Assembly: GCF_017301635.1 (NCBI RefSeq)
Contig: NZ_CP071091.1
Span: 2,616,001 to 2,680,000, forward strand
Origin: Myxococcus landrumus
GTDB taxonomy: Bacteria; Myxococcota; Myxococcia; Myxococcales; Myxococcaceae
Reading direction: 5' to 3'
DNA: 64,000 bases
Shown: positions 46,199-55,984 of the stretch, in pieces
How positions within the stretch are numbered: position 1 is the stretch's first letter
Layout: the number at the start of each line of letters is the position of its first letter
Program-made: the position numbers and the translations under genes
The notes under the pieces: model-generated
Told to the model about the DNA's origin: nothing
What the model saw: the letters and a program-made list of their open reading frames with translations, nothing else
The model's database searches: none

Positions 46199-47482
46199 CT
46201 ACGAGCGCGCGCGCTGGCGCAGGACGTCACTGCCCTCACACAGCCCCAGTCCCCACACCAGTGCGAACGAGAGGTGCACGCTGGAGTGGAACGGCAGGTA
46301 GTGCACGAGCGCGAGGATGTGGAAGCCCACGAAGGACAGCAGTGCGCCCGTCGCGGCGAGCGAGCCCGCGCGATAGCGACGGATGAGCGCCCAGCCCAGG
46401 AGCACATGCACCGTCACCATCAGGAGCAGCCCCACCAGGCCCGTCTCCGCCCACACCGTCAGCCACAGGTTGTGTGAGTCTGTGGCCAGCAGGTCCGTGA
46501 TGCCCGAGTCACCCTGCCGAGCCAGGACCGCGGCCTTGTGGTTGCCAAAGCCCACCCCCACCCAGGGGTGCTCACGCACCAGGCTCCATCCCACCGTCAT
46601 CGCCAGCTCGCGCTCGCCGCCGTAGATGTTGCCCGCCGCCTTCTCCAGACGCGCGCGCCAGGCCGGTGAAGCCAACACCAGGACGACGGCCACCGCGATG
46701 AGCGCCAGCCCCACCTTGCGCGCCACGCCACTCACCAGCAGCAGCAACGCCACCACGCTGACCAGCAGCGCCGCGCCCAGCGCCGCCCGAGCGAACGCGT
46801 TGTAGATGGACACGAGCATGCCCAACACCACCGCGCCCGCGAGCATGCGCCGCCGCAGCACCTCGGAGCCGCCGAGCACCGCGAGCGCCGGCCCCAACGC
46901 GGCGATGGCGCCGTGCGCGAAGCGCAAGCGGTGGAAGAAGATGCCTCCCGCCGCATAGCGAGGAGACGTCTCCGTGCCGAAGTTCTCGTGCAACCGGCCG
47001 GGGTTCAGCTTGAGGAACGCCGGGGGCTCCCAGGGCCAGCGCACGCGGTTCTGGAACATCCCCAGCGCCGCAGCGAACAACCACCCCGCCGCCACCGTCC
47101 CCGCCAGCGCAAGCCAGGGCACCCCCACCGAGCCGATGGAGGCCACCGCCGCGCCCGCCACCGAGTCCAACACCTGCCCATAGCGCGAGCTGCGCGGCCA
47201 CGCGCTCGCCGCGCCCGTGAGCAGCGCCAGCGCGGGCGACACCACCTGCCATGCGCACAGCGCCACGCTCGCCAACACATAGGCGCGCACGTCCGGGGCC
47301 AGCCTCAACCGCCGCAGCGCCACCATCACCAGCGCCAGGAACACCGCGGCGGACGCGGCCACCTGCAGCACGACTTCCGCCAGCACCAGGCCCACGGCCC
47401 ACGCCAGCAGCACCACGGCCACGGCACGGCGCAAGAGGGGCTCGAACCGGGCCTGGGAGGGAGAATCCATGGATGAACTCAC
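46199..47482 (-). CDS. waaL: O-antigen ligase-like membrane protein
   Basis: 427 residues, about 10-12 membrane segments, of the O-antigen ligase/polymerase superfamily. The large periplasmic loop contains VREHPWVGVGFGNHKAAVLA and LLATDSHNLWLTVWAETGLVGLLLM, the H-[NS] and (E/D)-[TS]GLVG motifs typical of WaaL/Wzy. Ligases join the polymer to lipid A-core in the periplasm. I favour WaaL over Wzy because LptF and LptG genes directly precede it and by analogy to MXAN_2919 (recalled). The start is a GTG one base after the lptG stop; an ATG at 47470 is the alternative. Confidence 0.7.
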   Translation of the reverse strand: MSSSMDSPSQARFEPLLRRAVAVVLLAWAVGLVLAEVVLQVAASAAVFLALVMVALRRLRLAPDVRAYVLASVALCAWQVVSPALALLTGAASAWPRSSRYGQVLDSVAGAAVASIGSVGVPWLALAGTVAAGWLFAAALGMFQNRVRWPWEPPAFLKLNPGRLHENFGTETSPRYAAGGIFFHRLRFAHGAIAALGPALAVLGGSEVLRRRMLAGAVVLGMLVSIYNAFARAALGAALLVSVVALLLLVSGVARKVGLALIAVAVVLVLASPAWRARLEKAAGNIYGGERELAMTVGWSLVREHPWVGVGFGNHKAAVLARQGDSGITDLLATDSHNLWLTVWAETGLVGLLLMVTVHVLLGWALIRRYRAGSLAATGALLSFVGFHILALVHYLPFHSSVHLSFALVWGLGLCEGSDVLRQRARS

Positions 47483-47483
47483 G

Positions 47484-48599
47484 CTACCTCACCGCCAGCC
47501 AACGGCGAGGCACGTGAAGAAACCCCTCCCGGCGCATCCACAGCGCCACGGCCGCCAGCACGAGCAGGACGGGCGGCGTCCAGGCCGCCACGGGTGGAGA
47601 CAATCTCTCGGTGAGAACCAACGTCCGGCACACCATCATCAGGCCCCACATGGCCACCGCCACCAACAGCCCTTCGACGATGGCCGCGGTGAGGTGCCCA
47701 CGCCGGTTCGTGCGCAACGCCAACCCCACGCCCAGGAGCGCGGCGGGAAGCGCCGCGAACGGATAGGCGAAGCGGTTGTGCAGCGCGAGCTCGAACTGCT
47801 TCGTCGCGAGCCCCACGTCCCGGCGCGCGACAATCTGCTCGCGCAACTCCCTCACACGCATCTGCTCCGGACGTCCCGGACGGATGCGGAAGGCCGAGGC
47901 CGCGATGCCCAGCTCGTACTCGGCACTCTCGAGGCTCTTCACCGACGTGTGGTTCTCCCCCGCGAAGGCGCGCTCCACCACCCCCGTCAGCCGCCAGCGC
48001 GTCCCGTCCAGCCACTCCATCCGCGCCGCGTCCAGCCGCCGCTGCAGCTTGAACTCTCGCGACAAGGTGAAGATGGACACATCCGCGAAGCCCTCCTGCG
48101 CGCTCCCCGCGCGAAGGAAGAAGATGTGGTCGCCTCGCCGGAACCACTGCTTCGGCGTGTAGTAGAAGCGCCAGTCGCCCCAGCGGTTGAAGCGCTGCGT
48201 GGTGATTTCATCCACGCGGCGACCCGCGTGCGTCGCGACCACCTCGTCGAAGACCACGAACCCCGTACACGCGAGCAGACCGAAGGCCAGCACGGGTGCA
48301 TACAGCGCCGTGGGCCCGAAGGTCAGCGCCCGGATGGCCGTGACTTCGCCTTGCTTGCGCAGCGCGGACACCGTCGTGCCCGCGGCCAGCAGCAGCGCCG
48401 CCGGCCCCAATTGCTGCACCGCCATCAAGGCCTTGTAGCCGTAGAGCTTCGCCGCGTCCGTCACCCAGCCCGGTCCCGTGTACGTCTTCGCGCGGTCGAC
48501 GAAGTCCACCACCACGAAGACGAGCACCAGGCCACCCAGGATTCCCAACGCGAAGCGCACGTACGTGCGCAGCACATACCCGAAGAGCGTGAGTCTCAC
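47484..48599 (-). CDS. lptG: LPS export permease LptG
   Basis: 371 residues, YjgP/YjgQ family: six membrane segments, three on each side of a ~170-residue periplasmic beta-jellyroll. Early segment VRFALGILGGLVLVFVVVDFVD and LGPAALLLAAGTTVSALRKQGEVTAIRALTFGP are typical; HNRFAYPFAALPAALLGVGLALR is the second bundle. With LptF and the LptB ATPase (not in this window) it pulls LPS from the inner membrane to the Lpt bridge. Starts at a GTG that overlaps the lptF stop (GTGA). Distinguished from LptF only by position and lower similarity; the two could be swapped. Confidence 0.88.
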   Translation of the reverse strand: MRLTLFGYVLRTYVRFALGILGGLVLVFVVVDFVDRAKTYTGPGWVTDAAKLYGYKALMAVQQLGPAALLLAAGTTVSALRKQGEVTAIRALTFGPTALYAPVLAFGLLACTGFVVFDEVVATHAGRRVDEITTQRFNRWGDWRFYYTPKQWFRRGDHIFFLRAGSAQEGFADVSIFTLSREFKLQRRLDAARMEWLDGTRWRLTGVVERAFAGENHTSVKSLESAEYELGIAASAFRIRPGRPEQMRVRELREQIVARRDVGLATKQFELALHNRFAYPFAALPAALLGVGLALRTNRRGHLTAAIVEGLLVAVAMWGLMMVCRTLVLTERLSPPVAAWTPPVLLVLAAVALWMRREGFLHVPRRWLAVR

Positions 48600-49705
48600 C
48601 GAACCGTCCCCGAACGACTCACCCGGTACAGGGCCACCGCACCCACCGCCATGAAGACGAGGTTCGCCAGTTGTCCCGCCAGGGGCGCCGGCAACTTGCC
48701 TTGCTGTCCCAACTGCTCGAAGGCCCGGCTCAGCAGGTAGTACAAGACGTAGCCTCCAAGCGTCAGGAGATAACCCCAGGCCCTGCCCGCCTGACGCCGG
48801 CCAATAGCAAGCGGTGTGCCCAGAAGCGCGAAGGCAATGGGCGCCAGGGCCCCTCCCAGCCGGCTGTGCAGCGCCATCCGGAAGCCACGCGCGTCTCCGC
48901 CCTTGGCCTCGGCCTCGCTCGCCGCCTCGAGCAGCTCCGACGGTGTCAGCTCCTCCTTGGCGGAGGTGAACCGGCCGCGCTTGCCCATGGACGCACCCAC
49001 GCCGACGCTGATCTCCGCCTGGTCGAAGTGGATGACGCTGTAGTTCTCGGTGGCGCGGCCGGAGCGGTGCACCTCGCCGTCCTCCAGCGAGAAGCGCAGC
49101 ACCTCGCCTCCGCTGGACGTGCCTACCTGCCCGTGGTGCGCCAGCACCAACAGCGGCGAGCTCGCCTCGCGGTCATCGTGCAGCAGCACGTTGGTCCATC
49201 GGCCATCCGAGGAGACCTGCTCCGCGTACAGCGTCAGGTCACTGAGGTCCTCGTAGAACGTGCCGGACTTCACATCGCCCACGACGTTCTTCCGGATGAC
49301 CTCGCTCACCAGCTCCTTCACACCCGTGAGGCCCCACGGCTGCGCGGTGGAGGTGATGAGCAGCATCAGCACGCTGAGCGCCACCGCGACGCCCATGGGC
49401 GCGGCCAGCAAGCGAGTCGGCCCGATGCCCAGCGCCTGCAGCGCCGTCAGCTCACGGTCCTCTCCCAGCCGCCCCAGTCCCAGGAGGATGGCCAGCAGGA
49501 ACGCGATGGGCAGCGCCATCATGAGGAAGTGCGGCGTGAGATACGCCACCAGTCTCCCCAGGTCCGTCAGCGTCACCGACGAACCCAGCAGCACGTCCGT
49601 TCCGCGAAGGAACTGCATCACGAACAGCAGCAGGAACATGAAGGCCACCCAGACTCCGAGCGGCACCAACAGCTCCATGAGGAGATAGCGGGAGATGCGA
49701 GTCAC
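48596..49705 (-). CDS. lptF: LPS export permease LptF
   Basis: 369 residues, YjgP/YjgQ family. N-terminal TRISRYLLMELLVPLGVWVAFMFLLLFVMQFLRGTDVLLG, then LTPHFLMMALPIAFLLAILLGLGRLGEDRELTALQALGIGP, a jellyroll domain (DLTLYAEQVSSDGRWTNVLLHD), and MALHSRLGGALAPIAFALLGTPLAIGRR. Partner of LptG in the LPS extractor. Starts with a GTG inside the purD stop (GTGA) and ends inside the lptG start, so its translation is tied to both. Purine/LPS linkage is unusual. Confidence 0.9.
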   Translation of the reverse strand: MTRISRYLLMELLVPLGVWVAFMFLLLFVMQFLRGTDVLLGSSVTLTDLGRLVAYLTPHFLMMALPIAFLLAILLGLGRLGEDRELTALQALGIGPTRLLAAPMGVAVALSVLMLLITSTAQPWGLTGVKELVSEVIRKNVVGDVKSGTFYEDLSDLTLYAEQVSSDGRWTNVLLHDDREASSPLLVLAHHGQVGTSSGGEVLRFSLEDGEVHRSGRATENYSVIHFDQAEISVGVGASMGKRGRFTSAKEELTPSELLEAASEAEAKGGDARGFRMALHSRLGGALAPIAFALLGTPLAIGRRQAGRAWGYLLTLGGYVLYYLLSRAFEQLGQQGKLPAPLAGQLANLVFMAVGAVALYRVSRSGTVR

Positions 49706-50967
49706 GTAGTCGCCTTCATCCCCTTCGCGCCAATGTCACGGCGGAAGTGCATGCCCTCGAAGCGCACGGCCGCCACCGCCGCGTACGCGCGCTCTCGCGC
49801 TCGAGCGAGGTCCTCGCCCCGGGCGCAGACCGTCAGCACCCGACCGCCGCCGGTGACCAGCGCTCCGCCCTGCTCTTCGGCGCCCGCGATGAACACCGTG
49901 GCGTCCGGCGGCACCGCATCCAGCCCGTCGATGCGCTGGCCCTTGCGAGGCGCGTCCGGATATCCCCCCGCGGCCACCACCACCCCCACCGACGAACCGG
50001 GCGCCACCGCCAGCCGCCGCTCCACCAACTGGCCGCGCGCGCACGCATCCACCAGGGGCAGCAGGTCCTCGCCCAGCTGCATCATCAACACCTGCGTCTC
50101 CGGGTCGCCGAAGCGCGCGTTGAACTCCAGCACCTTGGGCCCGTTGGGCGTGAGCATCAGCCCCGCGTACAGCACGCCCTTGAAGGGCAGCCCCCGACGA
50201 CGAAGCACCGCCAGCGTCGGCGCGATGACGCTCTCACCCACTTCGGCCAGCTGCGCATCATCCAGGAAGGGCGCGGGGCTGTATGCGCCCATGCCTCCCG
50301 TGTTGGGCCCCGTGTCGCCATCCCCCACGCGCTTGTGGTCCTGCGACAGGGGCAACATGACGTAGCGCTCGCCATCACAGAGCGCCATGGCGGAGACCTC
50401 TTCGCCCTCCAGCAGCTCCTCCAGCACCATGCGCTGGCCCGACGTGCCCATCGCCGCCACCGCGCGCACGGCCTCACGCGCGGCGTCCACGTCGTGCGCG
50501 ACGATGACGCCCTTGCCCGCCGCCAGCCCATCCGCCTTCACGACGATGCGACCCTGCGCGACCGCGTAGGCCTCCGCCGCTGCCGCGTCGGTGAAGGTCT
50601 GGAAGGCGGCCGTGGGGACACCCGCCTCCGCCATGATTTCCTTGGCGAACGCCTTGGAGCCCTCGATGAGCGCGGCCCCGGCCACGGGCCCGAAGCACGG
50701 GATTCCAGCCTGGGCCAGCGCGTCCGCGACACCCGCCACCAGCGGTGCCTCCGGCCCCACCACCACCAGGTCCACCGACTCCCGCCGCGCCAGCGCCACC
50801 ACCTCGTCCGGCGCATCCGCCTTCACCGGCACGTTCGTCGCCAGCTTCGCCGTCCCCGGGTTGCCCGGGGCACACCACAACCGCGTGAGCAGAGGGCTCT
50901 GGGAGAGCTTCCAAGCCAGCGCGTGCTCACGGCCTCCGGAACCCAGCAACAGGACCTTCACATCCAC
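49702..50967 (-). CDS. purD: Phosphoribosylamine-glycine ligase
   Basis: 421 residues from a GTG. GAR synthetase of de novo purine synthesis: joins glycine to 5-phosphoribosylamine with ATP (ATP-grasp). Signatures: KVLLLGSGGREHALAWKL, VVVGPEAPLVAGVADAL, GPVAGAALIEGSKAFAKEIM, VVKADGLAAGKGVIVAHD and FNARFGDPETQVLMMQL. Full length, active-site residues visible. Begins one base after the stop of the zinc-ribbon TPR gene and overlaps lptF, which places it inside a tight operon from purH to the WaaL-type gene. Confidence 0.95.
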   Translation of the reverse strand: MDVKVLLLGSGGREHALAWKLSQSPLLTRLWCAPGNPGTAKLATNVPVKADAPDEVVALARRESVDLVVVGPEAPLVAGVADALAQAGIPCFGPVAGAALIEGSKAFAKEIMAEAGVPTAAFQTFTDAAAAEAYAVAQGRIVVKADGLAAGKGVIVAHDVDAAREAVRAVAAMGTSGQRMVLEELLEGEEVSAMALCDGERYVMLPLSQDHKRVGDGDTGPNTGGMGAYSPAPFLDDAQLAEVGESVIAPTLAVLRRRGLPFKGVLYAGLMLTPNGPKVLEFNARFGDPETQVLMMQLGEDLLPLVDACARGQLVERRLAVAPGSSVGVVVAAGGYPDAPRKGQRIDGLDAVPPDATVFIAGAEEQGGALVTGGGRVLTVCARGEDLARARERAYAAVAAVRFEGMHFRRDIGAKGMKATT

Positions 50968-50968
50968 C

Positions 50969-53785
50969 TCACCGTTCCAACAGGTAGAGCATCCGTTTGG
51001 CGGGGAGATAGGCGGGGTCCAACCCCACCACGCTCACCAACTGGGCCCTCGCATCGGCGCGCCGCTGCGGCACTTCCAACTGCGCGAGCCGCGCCTTGGC
51101 CGACAACAACGTGGGAGACAGGTTCAGCGCCTCGCGCAAGGAGCGCTTGGCGGGCTCCACCTGCTTCCCCTCCGCCAGCACCCATCCCTGCGCCAGATGT
51201 GCCACGGGCAACTGCCGCCCGGCGGACACGGCGCGCGCCGCCAGCGCACGGGCCTCCGACGCATTGCCTCGATGGAGGGCGATGAGCGCCCGGTATGCCA
51301 TGGCCCCCGCGTTGTTGCTGTCCGACTCCAGCACCTCGCGGAAGTGACGGTCCGCCGCGTCCAGGTCGCCCTGGTGGAAGCGCAAGAGCCCCTCGTACAG
51401 ATACGGCCCCGGGTCGTCCGCGTTCTCGGCCAGCGCGAGGATGATGTCCTCCACGCCGCGAACCGTGTCCGAGGGCCGCATCCAGAAGCGCGTCACCAGC
51501 GCCCGAGGCTCCAGCCTCAACGGGTCCGCGCGCAGCGCCTGGTTCAACACCCGGAACGCATCCTCGCGACGCTTCGCGCCCGCCGCCGCCACACCCGCGA
51601 GCAGCTGCGCGTCCAGGCGCCGGTCGTCGCGCGTGCTCGCCTCCGTGAAGCGCTCCAGCGCCTGCGCGGGCTTCTTCTCCAGCAGCAGCACGCGGCCTTC
51701 GAGCACCGCCTCCAAGGCGCGGTCGCCCAGCCAGCCCTGGATGCCACTCAAGTGCTTGCGAGCCTTCGCCGCGTCCTTCTGCTCCAGGGCGACGAGGAAG
51801 ACCTGCAGGTGAGCCTCCGGCAGCTCCGCCGACAACCCGAGCGCCTCCTCCGCGGCCTTCAACGCGGCGTCGCTGTTGCCCAGCGCACGCTCCGCGGCGG
51901 CCAGGTGCACCAGCACCTCCGCCACGTCGCGCTGGCCATAGCGCTCACGGTTCTTGAGCAACGCGCGCAGCTCGCGCACGCCCACGGCTGGACTGCCCTC
52001 CGACTGGTAGCGCAGCACCGCGAGCGGCAACAGCGCCCGGAGCTCGCCAGGGTCGGCCTTCACGCGCTCCTCGTACAGCTTGCGCGCCTCGTCCGGCTCA
52101 CCAATCTCCTGGTAGATGCGCGACGTGGTCGCGAGGCTGTCCCAGTCACGCGGGTCCGCCGTCAGCCGCTTGCGCAGCGTCTCCAGCGCGAGCCGATACT
52201 CACCGGCCGACTCATGCGCGAGCGCCCGGTAGTACTGGATGCGCTTGAGCTCCGGCGCCAGCTTCTGCGCGGAGTCGAAGTGCTGATGCGCCAGGGCGCC
52301 GGACGACGACAGGTACACGCGGCCCAGCACCAGGTGCGCATCCGCCTTCTGCGCGGCCGTGGCCTGGGCGTTCGCCAGCGACTCCTCCGCCAGCTCCTTC
52401 GCGCGCCGGAGAGGCTCCTCCTGCCGGAAGCGCGTCAGCAACAGGTTCGCGTGGGCCAGGAGCAGCCAGGGCGTGCGTCCGGCGCGAACCTCCGCCGCCT
52501 CGACCAGGCTGGTCGCCTCCGCGAACGTCGCGTCATCCAGCCCCGCGCCGCGTCCCAGCGCCAGGGCCTGGATGTAGCCGCCGATGGCCTCGTCGCTGCG
52601 AGGGTCCAGCAACAAGGCCTGCTGGAAGGACTCCTCCGCCTCGGCATACGCGAAGCGTTCGTCTCGAGCGAGCTGCGCCTGTCCTTCCGCGAGCCGCTCC
52701 TGCGGCGTGCCTTCCAGCACCAAGTACTTCAGCTTCCAGCGGGGCAGCACCTGCTGAACGGCCTCCGGAATCGCGGCGACGGGAGGCGGCGCCGCGTTGC
52801 GCAGGCGCTGAGCCTCCTGGTGCTTCAGGTAGAAGAAGCCGGCCACTCCGCTTCCGGCGGCCAGCAACACCAGGCCACCCACCAACGCCCAGCGCCCTCC
52901 CGACGAGGCACGAGCCACTTGCTTCTCGGCGGAACCCGACCGCACCCCACTCGCGACACGCGCGGGCGCCGCGCGAGGATTGCTGCGCGGCTCCGAGGCG
53001 AGCGCGGGCGCCGGCGACGTGCGCGACGCGAGCTCCAGCGACTCCCCTCCACCCTCCTCGGGGGCGCTGAGCGGAGGCAGGAAGTCCGCCGACACGGCTG
53101 GCGCCGGAGTCGGAGCCGCCGCCTTGGGCGCCCCACCAGCGGGCTCTCGCTGCCGGCAGCCATCACAGATGCCGAGCGCCTGGTCGAACGGATCCAACAG
53201 CGACTTGCCGCACGTGCGGCATCCCATGGTCGCCGACTTCGGAGCCGCCGCCGCGGCCTGCGCCGCCGCGCGCGCGGGCGCTGGCGCGGCCGCGGAGGGA
53301 GGCATCACGGAGACAGGCACCGCGCCAGGCCCCTGGGACATGCGCGCGACCGGAGCGGGAGGCGCCGTCGGCGCCGGGCCCAGGAAGTCGAGCAGCGGAT
53401 CCCCCGAGCCCGAGGCCGAGGAATCCCCCAGCGATGCGAAGGGGTCCGCGCCAGGCGCCGGACTCGCTTCGGGCGGCGGAGCACCAAAGTCCGCGAACAA
53501 GTCCGCGGCGGGTTTCGCGGCGCGCCCGTGAGCGGAGGAAACCTCCGTGGGTGCCACGGAGGCGGGTCCTCCCAGCTCAGCGAAGAGGTCATCCGCCACG
53601 GGGGGCGCGGACGACGCGGGGCGAGGCGCCGTGGCCGGCACGTCCCCAGAGGGAACGGCCGAGGAATCGCGCCGGACGAGTTGCAGGTTCCGGCAGCGGG
53701 GACATTGCGCGCGGACACCCTTCGCCGTGATCAACCGATCATCGATGGCGTAGGCAGCCGCGCATTTCTGGCAGACGATGCGCAT
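50969..53785 (-). CDS. Zinc-ribbon, single-TM, TPR protein
   Basis: 938 residues. Residues 1-35: an MJ0042-type zinc ribbon (Cys 5, 8, 28, 31). Residues ~45-185: Pro/Ala-rich linker holding four similar short motifs (DLFAELGG, DLFADFGA, DPFASLGD, DPLLDFLG). Residues ~189-210: a second four-Cys cluster (CRTCG...CDGC). One membrane segment at ~300-320, then ~600 residues of TPR helices in the periplasm (AEESFQQALLLDPRSDEAIGGYIQALALG and many more). Such zinc-ribbon plus TPR proteins are typical of myxobacteria and may link cytoplasmic partners to envelope complexes. Lies 3 bp after purH and 1 bp before purD. Function unknown. Confidence 0.75.
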   Translation of the reverse strand: MRIVCQKCAAAYAIDDRLITAKGVRAQCPRCRNLQLVRRDSSAVPSGDVPATAPRPASSAPPVADDLFAELGGPASVAPTEVSSAHGRAAKPAADLFADFGAPPPEASPAPGADPFASLGDSSASGSGDPLLDFLGPAPTAPPAPVARMSQGPGAVPVSVMPPSAAAPAPARAAAQAAAAAPKSATMGCRTCGKSLLDPFDQALGICDGCRQREPAGGAPKAAAPTPAPAVSADFLPPLSAPEEGGGESLELASRTSPAPALASEPRSNPRAAPARVASGVRSGSAEKQVARASSGGRWALVGGLVLLAAGSGVAGFFYLKHQEAQRLRNAAPPPVAAIPEAVQQVLPRWKLKYLVLEGTPQERLAEGQAQLARDERFAYAEAEESFQQALLLDPRSDEAIGGYIQALALGRGAGLDDATFAEATSLVEAAEVRAGRTPWLLLAHANLLLTRFRQEEPLRRAKELAEESLANAQATAAQKADAHLVLGRVYLSSSGALAHQHFDSAQKLAPELKRIQYYRALAHESAGEYRLALETLRKRLTADPRDWDSLATTSRIYQEIGEPDEARKLYEERVKADPGELRALLPLAVLRYQSEGSPAVGVRELRALLKNRERYGQRDVAEVLVHLAAAERALGNSDAALKAAEEALGLSAELPEAHLQVFLVALEQKDAAKARKHLSGIQGWLGDRALEAVLEGRVLLLEKKPAQALERFTEASTRDDRRLDAQLLAGVAAAGAKRREDAFRVLNQALRADPLRLEPRALVTRFWMRPSDTVRGVEDIILALAENADDPGPYLYEGLLRFHQGDLDAADRHFREVLESDSNNAGAMAYRALIALHRGNASEARALAARAVSAGRQLPVAHLAQGWVLAEGKQVEPAKRSLREALNLSPTLLSAKARLAQLEVPQRRADARAQLVSVVGLDPAYLPAKRMLYLLER

Positions 53786-53788
53786 GAC

Positions 53789-55333
53789 TCAGTGGCGGAA
53801 GTGTCGCACTCCCGTCACCACCATGGCCATCCCATGTTCATCGGCGGCGGCGATGACCTCCGCATCCCGAACAGAGCCCCCGGGGTGGATGACGCAGGTC
53901 GCCCCGGCCCGGGCCGCCTCGTCCAGGCCGTCCCGGAAGGGGAAGAAGGCGTCCGAGGCCACCGCGCTCCCCTTGAGCACCTCTCCGCCGCGCTGCATCG
54001 CGATTCGGACCGAGTCCACCCGGTTCGTCTGTCCGCCGCCCTGCGCCAAGAGCTGGCTCCCCGATGAGAACACGATGGCGTTGCTCTTGACGTGCTTGCA
54101 GACCTTCCAGGCAAACCGGAGGGCCCGCTCCTCGTCTGGGGTGGGGGACCGTTTTGACACCACCTTCCAGGAGAGCTCCGGCTCCACCGCGTCGCGGTCC
54201 ATGAGGAGCAGCCCCCCGGAGACGCTCCGCCCATCCAGCTGGGCTCGGGGCCGGGCGGTCGGCGACGCCAAGGCGGGCCCCGCCTCCAGCAGCCGCAGGT
54301 TCTTCTTCGCCGAGAGCACCTGGAGCGCCGCCTGCGAGTACGACGGCGCGATGACCGCCTCCAGGAAGGTCTCCGCCATGGCCTGGGCGGTGAGCTCATC
54401 CACCTCGCGGTTGAGCGCCACGATGCCACCGAAGGCGGAGATCTCATCCACCGCCCGCGCCGTGCGGTACGCCTTCACCAGCGCGTCATCCACCGCCACG
54501 CCACACGGCGTGTTGTGCTTGATGATGACCGCGGTGGGCCGCTCCGGGAACTCCAGCACCAACCCCAGCGCGGCATCCAGGTCCAGGATGTTGTTGTACG
54601 AGAGCTCCTTGCCCTGAAGCACCTTCGCGAAGCCCACCGTCGGCTCCGAGGGCGCCGAGTGCTCGCGATAGAAGGCGCCGCGCTGATGCGGGTTCTCGCC
54701 GTAGCGCAGGTCCTGCGCCTTGCGGAACGACAGCGACAGCTCGCCGGGGAAGGGCTCCGCCGCCTGGGCGGACAGCCAGGCGGAGATGGACGCGTCGTAG
54801 GCCGCCGTGTGCGCGAACGCCTTGCGCATCAGCTTGCGGCGCGTGGAGTCGCCCACCGCCTTCTGCTGCTCCAGCTCCGCGAGCACCGCGGGATAGTCGT
54901 CCGGGTCCACGACGACGGCCACGTGGCGGAAGTTCTTCGCCGAGGCGCGCACCATCGCTGGCCCGCCGATATCAATCTGCTCGATGACCTCCGCTTCCGC
55001 GGCGCCCGAGGCCACCGTCTGACGGAAGGGATAGAGGTTCACCGCGACCAGGGAGATGGGCTCGATGCCGTGCGCCTTCATCTCCTCCCGGTCCGCCTCC
55101 AGCTCCAGGCGGCCCAGGATGCCGCCATGGATGCGCGGGTGGAGCGTCTTCACGCGGCCGCCGAGTATCTCGGGGCTCTTCGTGTGCTCGGACACCTGCG
55201 TGGCGGGGATTCCGGCGCCCTTGAGCGCCTCCAACGTCCCTCCCGTCGACAGCAAGCGGAAGCCCAGGTGAACCAGCCCCTGGGCGAAGGGAACCAGACC
55301 TCGCTTATCGGAAACGCTGAGGAGAGCCAGCAC
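53789..55333 (-). CDS. purH: Bifunctional AICAR transformylase / IMP cyclohydrolase
   Basis: 514 residues from a GTG at 55333 (GAGG upstream). Catalyses the last two steps of IMP synthesis. N-terminal MGS-like domain: [31 protein letters not shown] and [22 protein letters not shown]-terminal transformylase: [41 protein letters not shown]. The KHNTPCG motif holds catalytic Lys and His. Directly followed by the zinc-ribbon TPR gene and purD. Confidence 0.95.
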   Translation of the reverse strand: MLALLSVSDKRGLVPFAQGLVHLGFRLLSTGGTLEALKGAGIPATQVSEHTKSPEILGGRVKTLHPRIHGGILGRLELEADREEMKAHGIEPISLVAVNLYPFRQTVASGAAEAEVIEQIDIGGPAMVRASAKNFRHVAVVVDPDDYPAVLAELEQQKAVGDSTRRKLMRKAFAHTAAYDASISAWLSAQAAEPFPGELSLSFRKAQDLRYGENPHQRGAFYREHSAPSEPTVGFAKVLQGKELSYNNILDLDAALGLVLEFPERPTAVIIKHNTPCGVAVDDALVKAYRTARAVDEISAFGGIVALNREVDELTAQAMAETFLEAVIAPSYSQAALQVLSAKKNLRLLEAGPALASPTARPRAQLDGRSVSGGLLLMDRDAVEPELSWKVVSKRSPTPDEERALRFAWKVCKHVKSNAIVFSSGSQLLAQGGGQTNRVDSVRIAMQRGGEVLKGSAVASDAFFPFRDGLDEAARAGATCVIHPGGSVRDAEVIAAADEHGMAMVVTGVRHFRH

Positions 55334-55437
55334 GTGTGCGCCTCGGTGTGCGGGAAGCGGCGGTAGTAGCAACCACCCCCTGGGGTGTCAACGCAACACG
55401 TCGGCGCGATGTCGGCGGCTGCAAGCCGCCGGTCGCT

Positions 55438-55929
55438 TCAGGGCTTGCGGGCCGAGACAGGAGGCTCGGCCTCCGTGGCCTCGCGCAGCTTCATCAACCC
55501 GCGCGTCTCCACCTGGCGGATGCGCTCACGGGTGAGGTTCATGATCTCCCCCACCTCCTCGAGCGTGATTCCACCCTTCTCCGCCACGTCCAGGGCGCAG
55601 GTGTGCTCGAGCTCCCAGATCTCCTTGTCCGGGAAGTTGAGCTTGATGGACCCCGTCTCCGGATTCACGTCCAGATAGAGATTGTGCTTGCAGGAGACGA
55701 ACTGGCACGGGCGCGGGCCGTTGACGCAGTCGGCTCGGGTGCGCGGGCGCGTGTCATCCATCTGCTTGAGCAGGTCCGCCTCTTCCGGGTCCACCTGCCC
55801 GGTCAAACGGCGACGACGCAAATCACGCGCCATCTCCTTGCGCGACATCGTCTTGGACCGTCGGCGCTCCTGCGCCAGGTCCTCTTGCGCCTGGTCTCCG
55901 CCCTCCTCCACTTGCTTCACTTCCGACAT
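55438..55929 (-). CDS. Stand-alone sigma-region-4-like DNA-binding protein with Cys cluster
   Basis: 163 residues from the ATG at 55929 (GGAGGGG upstream). The C-terminus is a sigma-70 region-4 [34 protein letters not shown]. The N-terminal half is charged ([20 protein letters not shown]) and the middle has four Cys in [20 protein letters not shown] plus a later HTCALD. Regions 2 and 3 of a sigma factor are lacking, so it cannot be a complete sigma factor. It may be a regulator that uses a sigma-4 domain, with the Cys possibly holding Zn or Fe-S. Encoded just after a MerR gene and before purH. Confidence 0.75.
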   Translation of the reverse strand: MSEVKQVEEGGDQAQEDLAQERRRSKTMSRKEMARDLRRRRLTGQVDPEEADLLKQMDDTRPRTRADCVNGPRPCQFVSCKHNLYLDVNPETGSIKLNFPDKEIWELEHTCALDVAEKGGITLEEVGEIMNLTRERIRQVETRGLMKLREATEAEPPVSARKP

Positions 55930-55984
55930 GTCCCCTCCACGTGAGGCCAGTCTAACCGGGTCCACCGGTTCCAGGGCCGGCATC

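Noticed and set aside
50591..54067. A 1158-codon open frame on the plus strand opposite purD and the TPR gene
   Set aside because: Arg/Gln/His-rich antisense frame without motifs; the minus strand carries a clear PurD and zinc-ribbon/TPR protein.
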